Counted from the stretch's first letter, positions 1 through 7,818 are shown. The stretch: DNA of 19,505 bases from UBA1189 sp045647345 (GCA_045647345.1 JAZRMG010000018.1:1-19505); one strand, 5' to 3'. Numbers and translations are program-made. The notes: a model not told the origin generated them from the letters alone.

Positions 1-639
1 GCACTCCATCTTCTCGGTGTCGGTCACGAAGTAGGGTGACAGGTAACCGCGGTCGAACTGCATGCCCTCAACCACGCCGATAGAGGTCTCGGTGCCCTTG
101 GCCTCCTCGATGGTGGTGACGCCGTCCTTGGATACGCGGCGCATAGCATCGGCGATGAGCTTACCGATCTCGGGGTCGTTGTTGGCAGAGATGGTAGCCA
201 CCTGCTCAATCTTGTCGTAGTCGCTGCCTACAGCCTCGGCCTGCTCCTTGATGTTCTCTACCACCTTGGCTACGGCCTTGTCGATACCGCGCTTGAGGTC
301 CATGGGGTTGGCACCGGCGGTGACATTCTTGATACCTACATTGACGATGCTCTGAGCAAGCACGGTAGCTGTTGTGGTACCGTCGCCCGCATCGTCACCA
401 GTCTTTGATGCTACTGACTTGACAAGCTGTGCACCGGTGTTCATGAAGGGATCAGCAAGCTCCACCTCCTTGGCTACGGTGACACCGTCCTTGGTGATGT
501 GGGGAGCACCGAACTTCTTCTCGATGATGACATTACGACCTTTGGGGCCGAGAGTTACTTTCACTGCATTGGCCAGCTCGTCAACGCCCTTCTTGAGCTG
601 CTCGCGAGCCTCCATATTGAATAAAATATCTTTTGCCAT
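1..639 (-). CDS. groEL: 60 kDa chaperonin GroEL, N-terminal part (cut by window edge)
   Basis: This is the large subunit of the cytosolic GroEL/GroES chaperonin, which folds proteins in an ATP-driven cage. The first 213 codons are visible; the rest lies beyond the left edge. The start ATG is at 637-639 and the protein begins MAKDILFNMEAREQLKKG. Family hallmarks are seen: the ATP-site stretch around TLGPKGRNV, the KDGVTVAKE stretch, and GDGTTTATVLAQ, which contains the conserved nucleotide-contacting Asp. The sequence continues through ISANNDPEIGKLIADAM into the intermediate/apical domain. It follows groES by 82 nt on the same strand, the standard groESL order, so it should be co-transcribed with it. 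The intergenic leader contains an unusual 9-bp repeat. Identity is certain; completeness cannot be judged. Confidence 0.98.
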   Translation of the reverse strand, partial: MAKDILFNMEAREQLKKGVDELANAVKVTLGPKGRNVIIEKKFGAPHITKDGVTVAKEVELADPFMNTGAQLVKSVASKTGDDAGDGTTTATVLAQSIVNVGIKNVTAGANPMDLKRGIDKAVAKVVENIKEQAEAVGSDYDKIEQVATISANNDPEIGKLIADAMRRVSKDGVTTIEEAKGTETSIGVVEGMQFDRGYLSPYFVTDTEKMEC

Positions 640-671
640 AGTTGTTAGTTGTTTTTTTGATTGTTGGTATT

Positions 672-707
672 TCTAGAATATCTAGATTGTCTAGAGTATC
701 TAGAGTA
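672..707 (-). repeat. Four tandem copies of TCTAGANNN between groES and groEL
   Basis: On the plus strand TCTAGA occurs at 672, 681, 690 and 699, exactly 9 nt apart, with the fillers ATA, TTG, GTA and GTA. A decayed fifth unit (TCTATTCTG) follows at 708-716. Each hexamer is self-complementary, so neighbouring units can pair. The repeat lies in the groES-groEL intercistronic RNA, ending about 33 nt before the groEL start. The function is unknown. It could be a slipped-strand microsatellite, a processing or stability element, or a protein-binding array. Confidence 0.85.
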
Positions 708-721
708 TCTATTCTGATTAA

Positions 722-994
722 TTATCCCACGATTGCCAGAATATCGCTCTGGCGCATGATGAGGTACTTGGTGCCGTCGAGCTCGAGCTCAGTGCCGGCA
801 TACTTACCGTAGAGTACGGTATCGCCTACCTTTACTACCATGTCTTCGTCTTTGGTGCCGTTACCTACGGCTACTACTTCGCCCTTGAGGGGTTTCTCTT
901 TGGCGGTGTCGGGGATGATGATACCACCGATAGTTCTCTCTTCGGCCGGTGCGGGTACTACGAGCACGCGGTCTGCTAATGGTTTGATGTTCAT
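722..994 (-). CDS. groES: 10 kDa co-chaperonin GroES
   Basis: This is the co-chaperonin that forms the heptameric lid of GroEL. At 90 residues it has the usual bacterial length. Visible family features are the start MNIKPLADRVLVVP, the mobile-loop region EERTIGGIIIPDTAKEKP (about residues 19-36, with the IGGIIIP segment that contacts GroEL), the turn GEVVAVGNG and the end YLIMRQSDILAIVG. It is the first gene of the groESL operon; groEL starts 82 nt downstream. The 141-nt gap upstream, after the cdaA stop, holds a candidate promoter and an inverted repeat but no CIRCE (TTAGCACTC) element, so control by HrcA is not supported here. Confidence 0.98.
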   Translation of the reverse strand: MNIKPLADRVLVVPAPAEERTIGGIIIPDTAKEKPLKGEVVAVGNGTKDEDMVVKVGDTVLYGKYAGTELELDGTKYLIMRQSDILAIVG

Positions 995-1052
995 AGTTGT
1001 GTATTTTTTATCGTTGTTGTATGAATATTTACCTTACACTGCTCTATAAAAC

Positions 1053-1083
1053 GAAAAATATGCCACGAATGTTTGGTTGCAAT
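1053..1083 (-). promoter_or_regulatory. Possible groESL promoter (Bacteroidetes -33/-7 type)
   Basis: On the minus strand TATTTTTC (1053-1060) matches the Bacteroidetes -7 consensus TAnnTTTG at all but the last base. A weak -33 match, ATTG (1080-1083), lies 19 nt upstream. The predicted transcript start near 1046 leaves a leader of about 50 nt before groES. The match is imperfect, and heat-shock promoters may use other signals. Confidence 0.35.
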
Positions 1084-1121
1084 ATTTCGTGTCACATTGA
1101 TTGTCTTAATGAAAAAGTTGG

Positions 1122-1134
1122 TGACAGTTTGTCA
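1122..1134. promoter_or_regulatory. TGACA-N3-TGTCA inverted repeat, candidate operator upstream of groES
   Basis: A perfect 5-bp inverted repeat with a 3-bp centre (TGACAGTTTGTCA) lies directly downstream of the cdaA stop codon and about 130 nt upstream of groES. A further single TGTCA half-site occurs at 1090-1094. The arms are too short and too far from a T-run to be a good terminator. The position upstream of a heat-shock operon suggests a regulator site, but this is inference from symmetry and position only. Confidence 0.4.
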
Positions 1135-1135
1135 G

Positions 1136-1903
1136 TTAATCCAGTTCAAATAGTAACTTCTCTAGTTGCTCCGCACTAAGCCAACGGTGTAATGAGCCTC
1201 GGTGAGCTACGGTGATGCCTCCTGTCTCTTCCGAGACTACAATTGCCAAGGCATCGCTTTCTTGTGATATGCCGAGAGCCGCACGATGGCGCAATCCCAT
1301 AGACTTGGGGATATCCATGTTATGCGAAACTGGGAGCAAACATCCTGCAGCTGCAATGCGCTTTTGGCTAATAATCATGGCACCATCATGTAGGGGGCTA
1401 TTTTTAAAAAAAATGTTTTCGATGAGTAGCTGGTTGATATTGGCGTTGATGGTTTCACCTGTCTTGATGACTTCTCCCAACTTGTCGCCCTGCTCGATAA
1501 CGATGAGTGCTCCCTCTTTGCGTTTGGCCATGTTCATGCAAGCCATTACGATAGGCATCATCTCAGTGTGGTCAGTTTCACCTACTTTCTTCTTATTGGT
1601 GAAGAACTCAATGATATGGCGCACGCGTCGCTGCGAGCCCATCTCTCGAAGGAAATGCCTAATCTCCTCTTGGAAAAGAACGATGAGTGCTAAAGCTCCG
1701 ACACTGGTCAGCGTATCTAAGATGCGTCCTAATAGGCGCATTTGGAATATTTGCGAAACTAATACCCATACTACAAGAATAACGAGAATGCCTATGAAGA
1801 GGTTGAGCGATCCAGACTCTTTCATTAGCTTGTAGAAATAGAAGAGCATGAGAGCGACCAATACAATATCTATTAAATCTTTTATGCTGAAACCTAATAA
1901 CAT
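1136..1903 (-). CDS. cdaA: Membrane-bound diadenylate cyclase CdaA
   Basis: This enzyme makes the second messenger cyclic di-AMP from two ATP and acts at the inner membrane. Its 255 residues fit the CdaA/DacA type. Three hydrophobic helices are visible at about residues 9-25, 33-53 and 60-78, followed by the DAC catalytic domain. That domain carries both signature motifs: DGA at 173-175 within LHDGAMII, and RHR at 205-207 within GLRHRAALGIS. The start ATG (1901-1903) lies 10 nt after the folP stop on the same strand, the folP-cdaA pairing that is common in Bacteroidetes. No CdaR-like regulator gene is adjacent. Identity is certain from the motifs; the operon membership is inferred from spacing. 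Confidence 0.96.
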   Translation of the reverse strand: MLLGFSIKDLIDIVLVALMLFYFYKLMKESGSLNLFIGILVILVVWVLVSQIFQMRLLGRILDTLTSVGALALIVLFQEEIRHFLREMGSQRRVRHIIEFFTNKKKVGETDHTEMMPIVMACMNMAKRKEGALIVIEQGDKLGEVIKTGETINANINQLLIENIFFKNSPLHDGAMIISQKRIAAAGCLLPVSHNMDIPKSMGLRHRAALGISQESDALAIVVSEETGGITVAHRGSLHRWLSAEQLEKLLFELD

Positions 1904-1913
1904 GTTCTGTGAA

Positions 1914-2732
1914 TTATGAATTGTGAATTTTATCTACTATCTTGATTGCCTCCACCGCGGCTTTCACATCATGCACGCGCAAGATGTGTGCTCCCTTCAT
2001 GAGAGCTATGGTATGTAGTGCCGTAGTACCATTGAGTGCCTCTTCGGGTGTGTTTTGAAGTAGATTGTATATCATAGATTTGCGTGATACACCGACCAGT
2101 AGTGGGCATCTGAGCATATGTAGTTCCTCGAGGTGTGCCATAAGGTGGTAGTTTTCGTCGAGCGTCTTACCAAAGCCGAAACCGGGATCTATAATGATAT
2201 CGTTCATTCCCATAAGGTGTAACTCATTAATACGTGAAGCGAGGTTAAATACGGAGGTGTTCCATTGACTACCGCCTGTGTGAGTCAGAATATAGGGCAC
2301 GCCGAGCGAGGCTGCGATGGAATACATGTGCTCGTCGGCTTGGCCACCCGAAACGTCATTGATGATCTGTACGCCATATTCCTTGACGCAGTGCTCGGCT
2401 ATGGAGGCGCGGAAGGTGTCGACAGAGAGGATGGCGTGGGGAGCCGCTTCGCGGATGGCGGCAAGGGCGATGGAGAGGCGTCGCAACTCTTCCTCTTCGC
2501 TCACGGGGGATAGACCAGGCTTGGTGGAGCATCCGCCTACATCAAGCATGGTGGCACCCTCGTGTAGCAATGACAGAGCACGCTGTGCTATAGCTTCGGG
2601 CGACAGGGTACGCGAGGTGTGGTAGAATGACTCGGTGGTGGCATTCACGATGCCCATCACCAAAGGACAATCCAGCGATAACAACTGGCCATCGATGTTC
2701 AGTGTGTAGGGTATGTTGCTGTGACTATGCAT
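1914..2732 (-). CDS. folP: Dihydropteroate synthase
   Basis: This enzyme condenses a pterin pyrophosphate with para-aminobenzoate in folate synthesis and is the sulfonamide target. I place the start at 2732 (MHSHSNIPYTL, 272 residues), 7 nt after the GH51 stop. A longer frame is open to 2918, but its extra 62 residues overlap GH51 coding sequence and are of low-complexity Pro/Ser/His character, so they are unlikely to be translated. Recognisable parts are the barrel start LVMGIVN, the DVGG segment, SVDTFRA, IINDVSGG, DPGFGFGKT and LLVGVSRKSMIY. Two catalytic loops are unusual: loop 1 reads NATTESF (residues 30-36) where NVTPDSF is usual, and loop 2 reads GGCSTKPG (66-73) where GGESTRPG is usual. 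The gene sits between GH51 and cdaA in one transcription direction. Confidence 0.93.
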   Translation of the reverse strand: MHSHSNIPYTLNIDGQLLSLDCPLVMGIVNATTESFYHTSRTLSPEAIAQRALSLLHEGATMLDVGGCSTKPGLSPVSEEEELRRLSIALAAIREAAPHAILSVDTFRASIAEHCVKEYGVQIINDVSGGQADEHMYSIAASLGVPYILTHTGGSQWNTSVFNLASRINELHLMGMNDIIIDPGFGFGKTLDENYHLMAHLEELHMLRCPLLVGVSRKSMIYNLLQNTPEEALNGTTALHTIALMKGAHILRVHDVKAAVEAIKIVDKIHNS

Positions 2733-2739
2733 GCTGGTA

Positions 2740-5328
2740 TTATCTTTTCCCTTTCTGTTGTTGCTCCTTCGCGATGCGTAGGGTGGTGAAGGAGTAGGGT
2801 GGCATCTCGTAACTGAACTGTGGTGCCACCTCAATGGTACTTTCTGTGGGTGCTGCGTTGCGGTCGGTAGGCTTACCGGTGAGGACGGTGCAGGTAGCAT
2901 TGGTGGCGAAGGCTTCACAGTTATTGACCTCTACCGATGTGGTTACGGCTACGGGAAGCAAGTTGACGAGTTTGATGATGAGGTCGCCTGTAGCGCTGTC
3001 GTATACGGTTGAGGAGGCTAAACGCTTGCGCACATCGTCACGGCGGCTGTCTACGCTCAGGTTGGCGGTGATGTATTGGTCGCCGCTGTTGTTACCAAAC
3101 ATCTTTTGGGTATAATAGCCGGGAGTGAGGTCGATGCTCGAAGAATTGAAGTAGATCATGTCGGGGTTCCAGTTGGTGCGGCCATGGCGGGCAAGCAGTG
3201 GAGCATATGAGGTCATGCGTACGATGTCAGCATTACGCTCCACATTGATCAGGTGCAGGGCTTCACACAGGGCGGTCTCGATGTTGTTGTGACGGCTGTG
3301 CACGTGGCAGGCATATTCACCAAGGTATACCTCGGAGGCATTACGGTCGTAGTGGTCGTAATAGTCCTGATTGTGGATGTACCAGCCGGGACTCACATAG
3401 TAGTGTTCGTCTACCATGGGGATGTCTTTCTCCTTGGCGAGCTTCCAACCCCACTCGTAATCGGAACCCTCAAAGAAGGGACCTACGGTGCCGCAGATGA
3501 TGATCTCGGGGTGTTTTTCGCGCACGGCATCGAATATCATGTTGAAACGCTCGGTGAAGGTTTCCGAGATGAGGTCTTCGTTACCGATACCGAGGTACTT
3601 GAGGTTGAAGGGCTCGGGATGACCGGCTTCGGCACGCATGCGGCCCCATTTGGTGGTCTTGGCGTCGCCGTTGGCCCACTCGATGAGGTCGAGGATGTCC
3701 TGTATGAAGGTATCCATCTCTTCCATGGGTACACCACCTTGCTGGCCGTGTCCGCCGTGCGAAGAGTTCTGGCAGGGGACAGCGGCTGGGATTACGGGCA
3801 GTGGCTCGGCGCCTATGTCCTCGCAGAAGAGGAAGTATTCGTAGTATCCGAGGCCAAGGGTCTGGTGGTAGTTCCATATGTTGGGCATGTGTTGGCGCTC
3901 TTCGAGTTTGCCGATAGAGCGTTTCCACAGATACATGTTGTCGAGTCCGTCACCGTGGGCAGCACAACCGCCAGGGAAACGTACAAACTTTGGCTTCATG
4001 TCGGCAATCACCTGGGCGAGGTCGGCACGGAGTCCGTTCTTACGACCCTTGAAGGTGTTGCGGGGGAAGAGCGATACCATGTCCATGTCTACTGTTCCTG
4101 TTGTCTGCGGAGCGATGACGAGGCGTGCCTTATCGGCATTCTTTGCAGCATTGAAGGTCACCTTAAAAGTCTTCCAGTCGGTACTGCCTATGGTGATGCC
4201 TTTCGTGGCCAATGGCTCGCCGTTTTCGCTCACGAGGCTCACTGCCAGTTGGGTACTCTTGTCCGATGCCTTGCGTGCCATCACGCTGAGGTCATATAGC
4301 TCGCCTGCCTTGAGGGCTATGCCATCGTAACCGCCATTCTCCAGCGTAGCGCCCACAGTAGTGGTGGCCAGTGTGACGTAGTGGCAGTTGTTGGTGTGTA
4401 TGGGACGGTCGGTGCCTACGGTGAGGTTGCTGCCTTCGCCCTTGAGTTCCCATGCAGTGAGGCTGTGCCACTCACGGCGGTCGGCAGCCGAATATTCAAA
4501 GTCTCGGTTTTGGATGAGTTCACCATATAGTCCACCGTCGGCACCATAGCTGATGTCTTCGAAGAAGATGCCGATGAGCTCGTCGCTGATTGCCTTGCGC
4601 TCCTTGCCGTTGATGGTGAGGCGTGCACTTAGTGGCTTGAGGTCGGCAAAGCGTACGGGGTCCTGTCCCATGTGCTCGTTGAACTTCACTTGGCGGTTGG
4701 CCAGATAGTCGTCGTGTTTGATGAGCTTGTCTATCTGTTCCCATTCCACGTGGTGTACTTGTCCCTTTATAGAGCGTTCGTTGAGTGAAATTTCGGTCAT
4801 CGCAGCTGCGATATCTGTTACCTCCCTGTTGACGGGGGTAGCCTTGCTCCATGTGCGGCAATCGGGCGAGGTGAGGCGATACGCCTTGTTGTCCTGTGTG
4901 GTATAGGTCACTACCCATGCGGTATCATCATGTGCTATCATTGGGGCTACGCAACTACCTCCCTCCACGTAGGGGTAGTCTTGCGGTTTCCAGTTGATGA
5001 GGTCGGGGCTCTCGCAGTAGGCAAACTGAGGATTGCTGGCCATAGGCGACCATACGCAGCGCCACATGCCCTGGCTATCGCGCATGAGGTGCGGAGTGAA
5101 CATCTTCTTTTGTGCACCCCATGTGCCGAAATCGCTATCCACGAAGGTACGACCATTGCCGATAGAGGTCCAATGGAGGCTGTCTGAACTGTAGGCGAAA
5201 GCAATGCCTCGTCCGTTGACATAGGAGAATAGATAACCGTAGTCGGGCTTATTGGCTTGTATGCTGAAGGTACTGCAAAGCAGTGTGATGGTGATAAGAA
5301 ATCTTCTCATGTTGTGTCCTATTGTCAT
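2740..5328 (-). CDS. Secreted GH51 alpha-L-arabinofuranosidase with extra N-terminal domain
   Basis: This predicted exo-enzyme releases alpha-L-arabinofuranose from arabinan or arabinogalactan side chains of pectin. It has 862 residues, longer than the roughly 500 of simple GH51 enzymes. Order of parts: signal peptide; about residues 30-200 resembling GH43/GH32 propeller blades (AYSSDSLHWTSIG, FTPHLMRDSQGMWR, CESPDLINWKP); the GH51 entry GIFFEDISYGADGGLYGELIQNRDFE split by a CBM4/9-like sandwich (about 290-430); then the barrel with FVRFPGGC, acid/base Glu584 in GIGNED and nucleophile Glu671 in LGEYACH; and a C-terminal beta domain. The start at 5328 is 3 nt after the PL11 stop. An internal Met at 5310 begins a cleaner signal peptide (MRRFLITITLL) and may be the true start. 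It is followed 7 nt later by folP. Confidence 0.92.
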   Translation of the reverse strand: MTIGHNMRRFLITITLLCSTFSIQANKPDYGYLFSYVNGRGIAFAYSSDSLHWTSIGNGRTFVDSDFGTWGAQKKMFTPHLMRDSQGMWRCVWSPMASNPQFAYCESPDLINWKPQDYPYVEGGSCVAPMIAHDDTAWVVTYTTQDNKAYRLTSPDCRTWSKATPVNREVTDIAAAMTEISLNERSIKGQVHHVEWEQIDKLIKHDDYLANRQVKFNEHMGQDPVRFADLKPLSARLTINGKERKAISDELIGIFFEDISYGADGGLYGELIQNRDFEYSAADRREWHSLTAWELKGEGSNLTVGTDRPIHTNNCHYVTLATTTVGATLENGGYDGIALKAGELYDLSVMARKASDKSTQLAVSLVSENGEPLATKGITIGSTDWKTFKVTFNAAKNADKARLVIAPQTTGTVDMDMVSLFPRNTFKGRKNGLRADLAQVIADMKPKFVRFPGGCAAHGDGLDNMYLWKRSIGKLEERQHMPNIWNYHQTLGLGYYEYFLFCEDIGAEPLPVIPAAVPCQNSSHGGHGQQGGVPMEEMDTFIQDILDLIEWANGDAKTTKWGRMRAEAGHPEPFNLKYLGIGNEDLISETFTERFNMIFDAVREKHPEIIICGTVGPFFEGSDYEWGWKLAKEKDIPMVDEHYYVSPGWYIHNQDYYDHYDRNASEVYLGEYACHVHSRHNNIETALCEALHLINVERNADIVRMTSYAPLLARHGRTNWNPDMIYFNSSSIDLTPGYYTQKMFGNNSGDQYITANLSVDSRRDDVRKRLASSTVYDSATGDLIIKLVNLLPVAVTTSVEVNNCEAFATNATCTVLTGKPTDRNAAPTESTIEVAPQFSYEMPPYSFTTLRIAKEQQQKGKR

Positions 5329-5331
5329 TTT

Positions 5332-7722
5332 TTATTCTATCCTGACTTTTTTGTTGTTGATGATAAAGATGCCGTTATCCGGATTCTCTACACGACGTCC
5401 GAAGAGGTCATACATGACACCGGTTTCCTGTGTGGCTTCGATGCCTTCGATGTCATTGGGCTCATTTACATAGATCTTGCCAGTGACGGTGGCTTGCAGA
5501 TCGTTACCTGAGGTCTTGATGGTGTAGCGGATGGTGCCCGCCTTAGTGGGTGTGCCATGCAGCGTGATGGTCTGTGCCTTCTCATCAATGGTCTTGTTTA
5601 TTCCGTAGCTGTTGATTGTTCCCGACAATGATACACCGCTGGCATGCTTGTAGTGATAGATGATGGGGATGATAGAGTCACCCAATTCGATGGTCTGTTC
5701 GGGTTCGCCCGACAGCTCGGTGAGAACGAGGCATGCTCCGATGGAGTCGGGGAGGTAGTAGCCGATGTGTGGCGGTTGGTTGTATGCCACGTTTTGCCAT
5801 GCTATACCCATGCGGTAGGTATGGTCGTGCATGAGGGTAGGCACGCGGTAGTTAGTGGCGGCATTGGTAGTGAAGAGGTTGAGCGTGGCGTTATCGTTAC
5901 TGCTCCATAGGATAATCTCTTCGCGCCAGTCGCCGAGGATGTCAGCCTGCAAGTTGGGTGTCGATTTGCTACCGTTGCAGCTGCTTGATGCGTTGTAGTC
6001 GTAGGGGTTCTTACCATTGATATATACGCGCGAGGTACCGTTACCGTTCCATTTGTCTATCTTTCCTCCATCGAGCAACTCTTCTTGTAGGTCGCCATCC
6101 CAGTAGATGCGGAAGTTGGTCGATGTCTTTCCTGTGCTCGTCACCTCACCTGTCACGGCACTACGCTGTTGGCGGTCGGCTGCCGAACTGAAGAATGAGC
6201 CTCTGTGGTCTGCCGAGAGCTGGGCTGCCATGCCGCGTCCGTTGTCACCCGAGCTGGTTGCTTTATGGATGATCTTGCCAGTAGCCGCATCGTGGAGGTC
6301 CCATCCGTAGGGTGAACCTTCATGTACTTCGAACACCTCCAGGCCAGGACGGTCGGGGTTATGGTCGGCAAGGTGTATGGCGTCACCATGGCCATAGCCA
6401 GTGGCATACAGCAGTGTGCCGTCATGGTCAAGGGCTGCCGAACCCCAAATGATTTCGTCGGCTCCGTCGCCATCGACATCAGCCACCGAGAGGTTGTGGT
6501 TGCCATTGCCATACATAGTGCGCCTGCCGCTGCCGCGAGTGGCCGCAGGGGCGTTGTATGACTGGGTGTTGCCTTCGGCGTCAGTCACTTTGTACTGTGA
6601 AGCGCTGTGTGAAGAGTGATACCACTTGTCCTTTAGCTCCTTACCGTCGAAGGTCACCGCCCATAGGTAGGCATAGGTGTAGTAGCCGCGCACGAAGACG
6701 GCGCTGGCGTTCTGGCCCTCCCCGTCAAGGTGGGCTACGGCTGCGAGGTAGCGTTCACCGCGATTTCCGTAGCTGGCCTTGTCGGTCTTGCCGCTGCGGT
6801 CGTCCCAGTTGAAGGTTCCCATCGACTCGGTGCCTATGGTCGTGGCGTTGCGGTTAGGCTTGTAGAATACGGTGTGAAGAGCCTTACCTGTGAGGCCCTC
6901 AAATACGGTGAGGAATTCATATCCGCCGTCAATCTTACCGCCGCTGTTGCGCCAGGTCTTCGTGTTGTTACACTCCAGTATCTTACTATCGGTGCCTGCT
7001 GCACTCACGTAGTTGTCTGTACCATCCTTGCTGCCGGGACCAGTCTTGCACATCATCTCGGCTCGTCCGTCACCATCGAAGTCGTAGACCATGAACTGCG
7101 TGTAGTGTGCTCCGGCACGGATGTTCTTGCCGAGGTCCACGCGCCACAATTTCTCCGGTGTGGTGCCAGCACCTCCTGCCGTCCAGTCCACTTTGTAGCA
7201 GTCGAGGTACACGTTGCCTGTGACACCATCCTGTGAGTTGTCCTTCGAGTTCGAGGGTTCCCATTTGACAAACAACTCATATTCGCCGTCGCCGTCAACA
7301 TCGCCCACAGAACAGTCGTTCGGTGAATAAGTGTATCCTTTGGCTGTAGGGAGGTCCAGATGTATCTGCCAATAATAGTCAGTCCACGGGGTCACAGCAT
7401 CTGTGGTATCTATAGCTTCACCATTTATTTTGGTTACAATCTGGTATGTATGTGCCGAGGTTCCATATGTGTCGGTATAGGAAGTGCTTGTGCTAATGTC
7501 GGTTTTGATGGCGTCACCATTACGCAGCAGGTCAAATGTAGTCGGCAGACTATCAGTAGCCAGATAGCGCCAACTGACGAAATTGCCTTTATTCTCGGCA
7601 CGGGTGACGATGAGGCCACGTCCGAGGTGCTCTATGTTTGTTTGGGCTATAGCCTCTACTTGTAATGCGATGATCATGCTCAATAATAACATGATGGCTC
7701 GTGCATGTGTTAGTTTTCTCAT
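5332..7722 (-). CDS. Secreted rhamnogalacturonan lyase, PL11 family
   Basis: This predicted endo- or exo-lyase cuts the rhamnogalacturonan-I backbone by beta-elimination, leaving an unsaturated galacturonyl end. It has 796 residues. A signal peptide (about 1-27) precedes an Fn3-like segment (about 30-120), then a large beta-propeller with calcium-type loops: DVDGDG at 141-146, DFDGDG at 214-219, and a later DVDGDGADEIIWGS. Other family-like stretches are YSPNDCSVGD, FVKWEPSNSKDNSQDG, MCKTGPGSKDG and LGDWREEIILW. A Bacteroidetes C-terminal motif (DLFGRRV at 772-778, then GIFIINNKKV) ends the protein. It is the first gene of the PL11-GH51-folP-cdaA run, with a promoter at 7788-7818. The PL11 assignment rests on overall resemblance to YesW/YesX proteins. 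Confidence 0.93.
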   Translation of the reverse strand: MRKLTHARAIMLLLSMIIALQVEAIAQTNIEHLGRGLIVTRAENKGNFVSWRYLATDSLPTTFDLLRNGDAIKTDISTSTSYTDTYGTSAHTYQIVTKINGEAIDTTDAVTPWTDYYWQIHLDLPTAKGYTYSPNDCSVGDVDGDGEYELFVKWEPSNSKDNSQDGVTGNVYLDCYKVDWTAGGAGTTPEKLWRVDLGKNIRAGAHYTQFMVYDFDGDGRAEMMCKTGPGSKDGTDNYVSAAGTDSKILECNNTKTWRNSGGKIDGGYEFLTVFEGLTGKALHTVFYKPNRNATTIGTESMGTFNWDDRSGKTDKASYGNRGERYLAAVAHLDGEGQNASAVFVRGYYTYAYLWAVTFDGKELKDKWYHSSHSASQYKVTDAEGNTQSYNAPAATRGSGRRTMYGNGNHNLSVADVDGDGADEIIWGSAALDHDGTLLYATGYGHGDAIHLADHNPDRPGLEVFEVHEGSPYGWDLHDAATGKIIHKATSSGDNGRGMAAQLSADHRGSFFSSAADRQQRSAVTGEVTSTGKTSTNFRIYWDGDLQEELLDGGKIDKWNGNGTSRVYINGKNPYDYNASSSCNGSKSTPNLQADILGDWREEIILWSSNDNATLNLFTTNAATNYRVPTLMHDHTYRMGIAWQNVAYNQPPHIGYYLPDSIGACLVLTELSGEPEQTIELGDSIIPIIYHYKHASGVSLSGTINSYGINKTIDEKAQTITLHGTPTKAGTIRYTIKTSGNDLQATVTGKIYVNEPNDIEGIEATQETGVMYDLFGRRVENPDNGIFIINNKKVRIE

Positions 7723-7787
7723 GTGTGTTTAGTTTCTAATGTTTGTGTATGAAAAAGCGGAAGCCACCTCAACGACTTATGCCTATG

Positions 7788-7818
7788 CAAAGTAACGAAT
7801 TAAAATCCAAAGGACAAA
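7788..7818 (-). promoter_or_regulatory. Promoter of the PL11-GH51-folP-cdaA unit
   Basis: On the minus strand TTTG (7815-7818) lies 19 nt upstream of TTACTTTG (7788-7795), which matches the Bacteroidetes -33 / -7 pattern TTTG-N19-TAnnTTTG with one mismatch in the -7 box. The predicted start near 7781 leaves a leader of about 60 nt before the PL11 start. Confidence 0.5.

Noticed and set aside
672..716. CRISPR-like array
   Set aside because: The units are 9 nt with 3-nt fillers, far shorter than any CRISPR repeat-spacer unit, and no cas gene is present.
995..1135. CIRCE/HrcA operator before groES
   Set aside because: The TTAGCACTC inverted repeat was looked for on both strands and is not there.
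1212..1835. 207-codon plus-strand frame opposite cdaA
   Set aside because: It is antisense to a motif-complete diadenylate cyclase and has no recognisable family features.
2733..2918. 62-residue N-terminal extension of folP
   Set aside because: It overlaps the GH51 coding sequence in another frame, is Pro/Ser/His-rich and has no counterpart in dihydropteroate synthases; the ATG at 2732 gives a normal protein.
3253..4299. 348-codon open frame on the plus strand inside the GH51 gene
   Set aside because: It is fully antisense to a well-supported GH51 coding region and its protein is a Val/Gly-rich string without a recognisable domain, typical of a shadow frame in GC-biased codons.
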